From contig JAIIAN010000099.1 in NCBI GenBank assembly GCA_022717655.1, positions 1 to 10,760 of the forward strand: a stretch of DNA of 10,760 bases. Reading direction: 5' to 3'. The translations under genes and the position numbers were made by a program. Source of the DNA: Bacillota bacterium. GTDB taxonomy: Bacteria > Bacillota > Clostridia > Lachnospirales > Lachnospiraceae. The notes beneath the pieces were generated by a model, which did not search any database, had not been told where the DNA came from, and saw nothing but the letters and a program-made list of their open reading frames with translations. Positions 5,739-10,760 of this stretch are shown here, one piece after another (positions within the stretch are counted from its first letter, which is position 1; every line of letters begins with the position of its first letter).

Positions 5739-5802
5739 TTGCATAATTTAATAGAAAATTTATGAAAAAATCTATGGATTTTTTCTGAAAATGGTGTATG
5801 AT
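5739..5802 (+). promoter_or_regulatory. Likely control region of the V-ATPase operon
   Basis: Two candidate promoters are visible. TTGCAT (5739-5744) with TATGAA (5761-5766) has a 16-base spacer. TATGAT (5797-5802) is a good -10 without a convincing -35. Between them lies a perfect palindrome, GAAAAAATC (5764-5772) and GATTTTTTC (5777-5785), with a four-base centre. It could be an operator or a transcript-end hairpin. The operon start must lie in 5700-5860, because trmB is divergent; which box is used cannot be decided by eye. Confidence 0.4.
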
Positions 5803-5875
5803 AGTAGACAAGTAGTAGATTATAGTTAGAAAGTAGTTTAACTTAAGATTTTACTTAAAATAAGGAGGAGCATGT

Positions 5876-6187
5876 ATGGATGATGTAATTAGTAAGCTGG
5901 CAGAAATAGAATTGGCTGCCTCCAAAATAATGGAAAATGTAGCGGAGGAGAAAAAAAGCCTTTCTTTAGAAAATGAAGCCAGGATGAAAGTCTTTGATGA
6001 TGAGGTGGACAAAAAAACAGAGGAGAAACTGGAGGGGATACGAAAAGGGCTTGAAGTGGATATGGAGCAGGAACTGCTTTTACAGAGACAGCAGACGGAG
6101 GCAACCTTAAAAAAAATGGAAGCCGGATATGAACAGCGTGCCGAAGCAATGGTGCAGGAGCTGTACGACAAAATTTTAAGGATGTGA
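5876..6187 (+). CDS. V-type ATPase peripheral-stalk subunit (H/G-like)
   Basis: This 103-residue protein is almost entirely charged alpha-helix (rich in E, K, A, L, M) with heptad-like spacing over about 5-95 and no membrane segment. Length, composition and place as first gene of the operon fit the G-like stalk subunit (called H in archaeal enzymes, NtpF in Enterococcus), which pairs with subunit E as a coiled coil holding the A3B3 head to subunit I. The start ATG 5876 follows AAGGAGG (5862-5868) by seven bases; an ATG at 5872 meets a stop at once. The stop is four bases before the start of subunit C, indicating one transcript. Such coiled-coil proteins are poorly conserved, so the call rests largely on context. 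Confidence 0.8.
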   Translation: MDDVISKLAEIELAASKIMENVAEEKKSLSLENEARMKVFDDEVDKKTEEKLEGIRKGLEVDMEQELLLQRQQTEATLKKMEAGYEQRAEAMVQELYDKILRM

Positions 6188-6191
6188 TATT

Positions 6192-7232
6192 ATGGGAACT
6201 CTGTTATCTTACAGTGGTCTTTCGACAAAAATCCGAGCCATGCAGAGCCGGCTGATGACAGAAAAACAGTATCAGGAAATCGCACAGATGGAATCGGTGA
6301 CGCAGGTAGTTGCATATCTAAAGAAACAGCCTGGATTTGCAAAGCTGTGGGCGGACCTTGATGAAAGCAGTCTGCATCGTGGGGACGTGGAAAAACTTTT
6401 AACCCATACCATCCATCAGAATTTTGCAAAGATTTATCGGTTTGCAAATCCATCGCAGAGAACCTTTATGGATTTGTATTTTAAGCGTTATGAGATTGCG
6501 GTCATGAAAGACTGTCTGCGAAAAATCTTTGACGGAAGCGGAGATGGACTTGATTTATCGCTGTTTCAGGATTTCTTTGATAAACATTCCAAGCTGGATT
6601 TAGAGAAATTAACGAAATCAGCGACAGTCGAAGAATTTGTTTCTCATTTAAAAGGGACAGAGTATTATGCACCGCTTTCAAGAATTGGACAGGAATATCA
6701 TCCACTTTTGTTTGATTACGGAATGGCGCTTGACCAGTATTATTTTGCAAATATCTGGAGAATGAAAGACAAACTGTTTAAGAAGAGAGATTTAGAAGAG
6801 ATTATAAAAGCTTATGGTAATAAATTTGATATGCTAAATCTACAGTGGATTTATCGTTCCAAGAAATATTACCACATGGCACCGGCAGATATTTATGCAT
6901 TGCTCAGTCCGGTGCGTTACAAACTTTCAACAAAAGAAATTACAGAACTTGTAGAAGCTGTGGATGAGGAGGAGTTTCGCAGGGTACTTGATACTACGGC
7001 ATATAAAAAGCATTATCCGGAACTGACACCTGATAAGCTGGAAGAATATTATAATTTCAGCATGAGGACGATTTTAGAGACGGAAGCGAGAAAGTATCCA
7101 CATTCTGTAATCATGATATATTCCTACTTCTATCATAAGGAGCATGAGGTGGACCGGCTGACAACAGCAATCGAGTGTATCCGCTATGGTTTGTCTCCAG
7201 CTGAGACATTGGAATATATTCATAGAAATTAA
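6192..7232 (+). CDS. atpC: V-type ATPase subunit C (d/AC39 family)
   Basis: Subunit C is the funnel-shaped, non-membrane protein that seats the central stalk (D and F) on the rotating K ring. The product has 346 residues, matching the AC39/vATP-synt family (about 330-350). It opens with LLSYSGLSTKIRAMQSRLM, the conserved N-terminal region, and continues as a helical soluble protein without membrane segments. Other family-like stretches are FMDLYFKRYEIAVMKDCLR (about 96-114) and the Tyr-rich RKYPHSVIMIYSYFYHKEHE near the C-terminus, which precedes the typical ending. The start ATG 6192 has AAGGATG about nine bases upstream, at the end of the preceding gene. Subunit I starts 16 bases after the stop. 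Confidence 0.93.
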   Translation: MGTLLSYSGLSTKIRAMQSRLMTEKQYQEIAQMESVTQVVAYLKKQPGFAKLWADLDESSLHRGDVEKLLTHTIHQNFAKIYRFANPSQRTFMDLYFKRYEIAVMKDCLRKIFDGSGDGLDLSLFQDFFDKHSKLDLEKLTKSATVEEFVSHLKGTEYYAPLSRIGQEYHPLLFDYGMALDQYYFANIWRMKDKLFKKRDLEEIIKAYGNKFDMLNLQWIYRSKKYYHMAPADIYALLSPVRYKLSTKEITELVEAVDEEEFRRVLDTTAYKKHYPELTPDKLEEYYNFSMRTILETEARKYPHSVIMIYSYFYHKEHEVDRLTTAIECIRYGLSPAETLEYIHRN

Positions 7233-7248
7233 ACCGGAGGTAGCAGAC

Positions 7249-9189
7249 ATGATTGAGAAAATGAAATTCTTAAGCATTACTGGTCCGAAGGCTGATATTG
7301 ACCGAGTGGTTAACCAATATCTGGCAAAATATGAGATTCATCTGGAAAATGCAATGGCACAGCTGAATCAGGTACAAAACCTGTCTCCTTTTATACAGAT
7401 TAATCCGTATAAGGAGGTGCTTGCAAAAGCAGAAGAATTTACGGGACTTCTTGGAGAGGAAAAACAGACAAAATTAAGGGATATCTCTTTAGAAGAAGCC
7501 ACGGAATTGATTGACAGACTTGGAAGTGAGCTGTCGGAAATTAATGTAAAATGTGAAGAAGAAAACAAAAAACGAGCGAAAATAGTAGAAGATTTAAATA
7601 TGGTCAGTCCATTTTTAAAACTCCCAGGTGATATTGACCAGCTGGTGCATTATCGTTTTGTGCAGGTGAGATTTGGAAGAATTGCCAGAGAATACTATGA
7701 AAAGTTTAAGACTTATGTGTATGACAATCTGGACACTTGGTTTTATCCGTGCCACGAAGATGAGTATGTGTGGGGTGTTTATTTTGTACCGTGGACCAGG
7801 ATGGAAGAGGTCGATGCAGTTTTTTCTTCTCTGCATTTTGAACGAATTTATTTAAAGAAAGATTATTACTATGGAACTCCACAGGAAATCTACGATAAGT
7901 TAAGGGTAGAGTTAAATGCAGTGGATAAGAAAATTGCAGAATATAAGAGTCAGGCTTCTGAATTGTTGAAAAAAGATGCAGTATCTGTTTTTTCTGCAAA
8001 AGAGAAATTAAGTGCACTGTCGGTTAACTTTGATGTACGTAAAGTGGCAGCCTGCGTAAAAGAGCATCACGAAACGTTTTATATCTTATGCGGATGGATG
8101 GCGGAAGAAGATTCTATCGCATTTGCAAAAGAAATTGAAAATGATGCAAATCTGTTTTGTATTATTGAAGATGATAAATATCACATCAATGTTCAACCGC
8201 CTACAAAACTGAAAAACCCGAAGATATTTAAGCCATTTGAAATGTATATTAAGATGTATGGACTTCCCGCCTACAATGAGATGGACCCGACAATTTTTGT
8301 GGCAATTACCTATTCCTTTATTTTTGGGGCGATGTTCGGAGATGTTGGACAGGGATTATTATTAGCAATCGGCGGACTCATCCTTTATAAAGTCAAAAAC
8401 ATGGATTTGGCAGCGATTATCGGCTGTGCAGGTGTGTTCTCTACGATATTTGGTTTTATGTATGGAAGTTTTTTTGGATTTGAAGATTTAATCCCCGCCT
8501 TGTGGCTGAAACCGTCGGAGGCAATGCTGTTGATACCGGGTCTTGGAAATATGAATACGGTATTTGTAGTTGCAATTGTATTTGGTATGTTTCTGATTCT
8601 GCTTACGATGATATTTAATATTATCAATGCAGTCAGAAGTCGAGATATCGAAAATATGATTTTCAGCCAGAATGCAATCTGTGGATTGGTATTTTATGGC
8701 GCATTGACCGTTACGATTTTACTTTATATCACCGGACACGCACTTCCGGCAACAGCAGTATTGGTCGTAATGTTTGTAATTCCTCTGATTTTAATTATGT
8801 TAAAAGAGCCGTTGACCCGTATTGTGGAAAAGAAAACACCGGCAATTGAGGGCGGAAAAGCAATGTATTTTGTTCAGAGTTTCTTCGAGTTGTTTGAGGT
8901 AATGTTAAGTTATCTCTCGAATACACTTTCGTTCGTGCGTGTGGGGGCATTTGCAGTCAGCCATGCGGCAATGATGGGAGTTGTCTTGATGCTTGCGGGA
9001 GCAGAGAGCGGAGGCAGTATCAACTGGCTGATTATTATTCTTGGAAATGCATTTGTATGTGCTATGGAAGGTCTGATTGTAGGAATTCAGGTTCTTCGTC
9101 TGGAATATTATGAAATGTTCAGCCGTTTCTATAAGGGTAGTGGACGTGAATTTAAGCCATTTTTAAAAAATGTAAAAACAAATCATTAA
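7249..9189 (+). CDS. ntpI: V-type ATPase subunit I (membrane a subunit)
   Basis: Subunit I is the stator membrane protein that forms the two ion half-channels beside the K ring. From ATG 7249 the product has 646 residues. A cytoplasmic half (about 1-340) with helical coiled-coil stretches near 85-120 and 215-245 binds the peripheral stalks. A membrane half (about 345-615) has seven or eight hydrophobic segments. Conserved motifs are FGAMFGDVGQG (359-369), SFVRVGAFAVSHA (561-573) with Arg564, which corresponds to the essential arginine facing the ring glutamate, EGLIVGIQ (607-614) and LRLEYYEMFSRFYKGSG (616-632). ATG 7249 follows CCGGAGG (7234-7240) by eight bases; a longer frame from 7186 overlaps subunit C and lacks family sequence. 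The 3' end lies in an 18-bp tandem duplication. Confidence 0.96.
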   Translation: MIEKMKFLSITGPKADIDRVVNQYLAKYEIHLENAMAQLNQVQNLSPFIQINPYKEVLAKAEEFTGLLGEEKQTKLRDISLEEATELIDRLGSELSEINVKCEEENKKRAKIVEDLNMVSPFLKLPGDIDQLVHYRFVQVRFGRIAREYYEKFKTYVYDNLDTWFYPCHEDEYVWGVYFVPWTRMEEVDAVFSSLHFERIYLKKDYYYGTPQEIYDKLRVELNAVDKKIAEYKSQASELLKKDAVSVFSAKEKLSALSVNFDVRKVAACVKEHHETFYILCGWMAEEDSIAFAKEIENDANLFCIIEDDKYHINVQPPTKLKNPKIFKPFEMYIKMYGLPAYNEMDPTIFVAITYSFIFGAMFGDVGQGLLLAIGGLILYKVKNMDLAAIIGCAGVFSTIFGFMYGSFFGFEDLIPALWLKPSEAMLLIPGLGNMNTVFVVAIVFGMFLILLTMIFNIINAVRSRDIENMIFSQNAICGLVFYGALTVTILLYITGHALPATAVLVVMFVIPLILIMLKEPLTRIVEKKTPAIEGGKAMYFVQSFFELFEVMLSYLSNTLSFVRVGAFAVSHAAMMGVVLMLAGAESGGSINWLIIILGNAFVCAMEGLIVGIQVLRLEYYEMFSRFYKGSGREFKPFLKNVKTNH

Positions 9190-9208
9190 ATAAAAACAAA
9201 TCATTAAG
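9173..9208 (+). repeat. 18-bp tandem duplication across the end of the subunit I gene
   Basis: TAAAAACAAATCATTAAA (9173-9190) is followed directly by TAAAAACAAATCATTAAG (9191-9208), and then by TAAAAACA, the start of a third unit. The first unit contains the last codons and stop codon of subunit I. The duplication therefore lengthens the spacer to the subunit K gene without changing the protein, and copies the stop codon in frame. Confidence 0.85.
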
Positions 9209-9243
9209 TAAAAACAGAAGCGAGAGCAAGGAGGACTTTTATT

Positions 9244-9681
9244 ATGACAGGTATTATTCAAATTACAATTGCAGCAGCATTGATTTTAAGCATTATTCTT
9301 CCATTTGGAGCATTTTTCCTTGGAGAGAAAAACAAAAAACGTTATAAAACATCTCTTGGAGTAAATTGTTTCTTCTTCTTTGGAACCTTACTTGTGGCAA
9401 CCGTTGTTATGCTTGGCGGAACAGTGACAGCAAATGCGGCATCTGACGCAGCAGCATCTGGTCTTGCAACCGGTCTTGGATATATCGGTGCAGCACTCGT
9501 TACAGGACTTTCCGGTATCGGTTCTGGTATTGCGGTAGCAAGTTCAGCAAGTGCAGCACTTGGAGCAATCAGTGAAGATGGTTCTTTATTTGGTAAATCT
9601 ATGATTTTCGTAGCCATGGCAGAAGGTATTGCACTTTATGGTCTGATTATTTCTTTCATGATTTTAGGACGCCTTGGTTAA
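9244..9681 (+). CDS. ntpK: V-type ATPase subunit K (c-ring proteolipid)
   Basis: This 145-residue proteolipid builds the rotating ion-carrying ring. It has four hydrophobic segments: about 4-26, 39-58, 76-101 and 118-142. The last two form a classical c hairpin with the Gly-rich helix GLSGIGSGIA (88-97), a polar loop SEDGS (110-114), and AEGIALYG (126-133) carrying the ion-binding Glu127. The first two segments lack a glutamate and the Gly-rich pattern; they are joined by a basic loop GEKNKKRYK (27-35) and end in TVTANAAS. The ANA at 63-65 resembles a signal peptidase I site, which would leave an 80-residue mature hairpin. Enterococcus NtpK is about 156 residues with two c-like hairpins, so this form differs. 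Start ATG 9244 follows AAGGAGG (9228-9234) by nine bases. A strong hairpin lies between it and the next gene. Confidence 0.92.
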   Translation: MTGIIQITIAAALILSIILPFGAFFLGEKNKKRYKTSLGVNCFFFFGTLLVATVVMLGGTVTANAASDAAASGLATGLGYIGAALVTGLSGIGSGIAVASSASAALGAISEDGSLFGKSMIFVAMAEGIALYGLIISFMILGRLG

Positions 9682-9714
9682 AATAGATTGGGATTAAAAA
9701 TAGCGGCAGGATGG

Positions 9715-9756
9715 AATGTACTCTCGGAGTCTTTATTATGATTCCGAGAGTACATT
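9715..9756. repeat. Palindromic leader element, copy 2 (17-bp stem) between K and F genes
   Basis: The 17-base arms 9715-9731 and 9740-9756 pair with sixteen Watson-Crick pairs and one G-U around the loop TTTATTAT. No T-run follows, so it should not end transcription efficiently. A stable intercistronic hairpin here could protect the upstream K message or direct RNase cutting, which would help make many more K than F copies; that role is inference. The right arm is identical over 17 bases to 230-246 in front of the lipoprotein gene. It ends four bases before the ribosome binding site of subunit F. Confidence 0.8.
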
Positions 9757-9775
9757 GAGAAAGGAGTGGGCATTT

Positions 9776-10084
9776 ATGAAAATGTTTTTAATCAGTGATA
9801 ATATTGACACCTATACCGGTATGAGGCTGGCAGGAATAGAGGGTGTTGTGGTACATGAGCGGGAGGAACTTAGAAAGGCATTGGAAGATACGATTGCAAA
9901 TAAAGAAAATGGCATTATTCTTCTGACTGAGAAGTTTGGCCGTGAATTTCCGGAAATCATTGATGATGTGCGCCTGAACCATCGACTGCCGCTTCTTGTT
10001 GAGATTCCGGACAGACATGGTACCGGAAGAGCAGAAGATTTTATTTTATCTTATGTAAATGAAGCAATCGGTCTGAAATTATAA
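9776..10084 (+). CDS. atpF: V-type ATPase subunit F (central stalk)
   Basis: Subunit F is a small soluble protein that, with subunit D, forms the rotating central stalk and can influence ATPase activity. From ATG 9776 the product has 102 residues, normal for the family. It opens with MKMFLISDNIDTYTGMRLAG, resembling the family pattern of a first beta strand followed by D-x-x-T-x-x-G-x-R-L-A-G. A second strand GIILLTEKFG (46-55), LPLLVEIP near 71-78 and the C-terminal helix support a CheY-like alpha/beta fold. ATG 9776 is nine bases after AAGGAG (9761-9766); the open frame extends back to 9716 through the hairpin and is not used. The gene lies 95 bases after K, the widest gap in the operon. 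Confidence 0.93.
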   Translation: MKMFLISDNIDTYTGMRLAGIEGVVVHEREELRKALEDTIANKENGIILLTEKFGREFPEIIDDVRLNHRLPLLVEIPDRHGTGRAEDFILSYVNEAIGLKL

Positions 10085-10112
10085 ATGATTCAGAAATAAG
10101 AAGGTGATGGAC

Positions 10113-10700
10113 ATGACAACGGAAGAAAAACTGCAGCATTTTTATGATGTATCAATGGAGAGTGCCAAAGAAGAAGCACAGAAGGCACTGGAAGAATATA
10201 GAAAAGCGCTTGATGATATGTTTGAAGAACATAAAGAAGAAAAAGAAAAAAGCGCCGAGCAGCGTCTGAAACTGGAAACGGAAAATGCAAAGCGTGAAAT
10301 TAATAAAGCATTATCTGCAGAACAGCTTCACATTAAACGCAAACTGTCAAAGAAACAGCAGGAATTAAGAGAAAAAATTTTTATCGATCTGCAGGCAAAG
10401 CTGGAAATTTTTCGCATGAGCAGTGATTATCCACAGTGGCTTGAAGAAAAGATAAAAGAAGCACAAAACATTGCAGATTCAGATGAGATTCAGATTTATT
10501 TATCCAAAATAGATGAAAATTTAAAAGAAAGTATAGAGGCAGAAACAGGACTTTCCATTCAACTTTCAGAAGAACCATTTATGGGAGGAATGAGAGCGGT
10601 GATTCCTGCGAAGAATATACTGATTGACCAGACATTTTTGACAATGTTTGAGAGTGAAAAAGAAGAATTTAATTTTGACGGAGGGCTGCTAAATGAGTAG
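10113..10700 (+). CDS. atpE: V-type ATPase subunit E (peripheral stalk)
   Basis: Subunit E joins the H/G-like subunit in the peripheral stalk and binds the top of the catalytic head with its globular C-terminus. From ATG 10113 the product has 195 residues. About 1-100 is a long charged helix rich in E, K, A and Q that should form the stalk coiled coil. About 105-195 is the compact domain with GGMRAVIPAKNILIDQTF (158-175), which matches the family pattern of GG followed by two strands and D-x-T-F. Three starts are possible (GTG 10104, ATG 10107, ATG 10113); only the last has a workable distance of about six bases from AGAAGGTG (10099-10106). The last eight bases overlap the start of subunit A, suggesting translational coupling. 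Confidence 0.92.
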   Translation: MTTEEKLQHFYDVSMESAKEEAQKALEEYRKALDDMFEEHKEEKEKSAEQRLKLETENAKREINKALSAEQLHIKRKLSKKQQELREKIFIDLQAKLEIFRMSSDYPQWLEEKIKEAQNIADSDEIQIYLSKIDENLKESIEAETGLSIQLSEEPFMGGMRAVIPAKNILIDQTFLTMFESEKEEFNFDGGLLNE

Positions 10701-10760
10701 AACAGGAATCATATATGGAATTAATGGCCCCGTCATCTACCTGAAAGGAAATACCGGATT
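10693..10760 (+). CDS. atpA: V-type ATPase subunit A (catalytic), N-terminal fragment
   Basis: Only the first 23 codons are inside the window; the gene runs off the right edge. The visible residues, MSRTGIIYGINGPVIYLKG, match the N-terminal beta-barrel of V/A-type catalytic subunit A, where G-x-I-x-x-I-x-GPVV/I is conserved. The complete protein would be about 590 residues and hydrolyse or make ATP in the A3B3 head. ATG 10693 follows GGAGGG (10680-10685) by seven bases and overlaps the end of the subunit E gene by eight bases in another frame. Subunits B and D would be expected further downstream. Confidence 0.9.
   Translation, partial: MSRTGIIYGINGPVIYLKGNTG

Noticed and set aside
7186..7248. 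Longer N-terminus for ATPase subunit I
   Set aside because: It overlaps the subunit C gene, and ATG 7249 has a well-placed GGAGG and the family N-terminus.
9342..9617. Reverse-strand frame opposite ATPase subunit K
   Set aside because: Composition dominated by Ala, Pro and Ser mirrors the Gly/Ala-rich proteolipid codons; no ribosome binding site.
9716..9775. Longer N-terminus for ATPase subunit F
   Set aside because: It translates the hairpin element; ATG 9776 has a good ribosome binding site and begins with the first conserved strand.

Overview
The window looks like chromosomal DNA from a low-GC Gram-positive anaerobe, most likely a gut member of the Lachnospiraceae (Clostridia). This is inferred from strong AGGAGG-type ribosome binding sites, A-rich codon use, a V-type ATPase operon of the clostridial kind, a divergent clostridial-type galactokinase, and a tRNA gene with no encoded CCA. 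No phage, insertion sequence, CRISPR or toxin genes are visible. The coding content is mostly housekeeping; the unusual material is in the intergenic DNA.

Layout. Positions 1-270 hold hairpins and interspersed-repeat-like sequence. Three forward genes follow: an acidic lipoprotein with an internal duplication (271-1545), thioredoxin reductase trxB (1629-2582) and a divergent galactokinase-family gene (2692-3975). Positions 3976-4350 lie between converging transcription units and hold a dense cluster of DnaA boxes: six exact TTATCCACA and two near matches, in dyad arrangement. A reverse-strand tRNA-Lys(CTT) follows at 4405-4477 with its own promoter and a probable terminator. A structured element occupies 4559-4740. 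Then comes a reverse-strand pair, trmB (4947-5600, with a consensus promoter) and a 46-residue basic protein of unknown function (4748-4888).

From 5876 to the right edge runs a V-type (A/V-type) ATPase operon in the order H/G-like stalk, C, I, K, F, E and the start of A; the window ends 23 codons into subunit A. H/G and E form the peripheral stalk, C couples the ring to the central stalk, F belongs to the central stalk, I and K form the ion-translocating membrane part, and A is the catalytic subunit. Spacing is tight except around K, where a duplicated 18-bp unit lies upstream and a 17-bp-stem hairpin lies downstream.

Points deserving a second look: the DnaA-box cluster far from any visible dnaA; a palindromic sequence shared by the leaders of two unrelated genes; a K proteolipid whose first two helices end in a signal-peptidase-like ANA site, which would release an 80-residue single-hairpin c subunit; and a galactokinase homologue with altered sugar-site residues.
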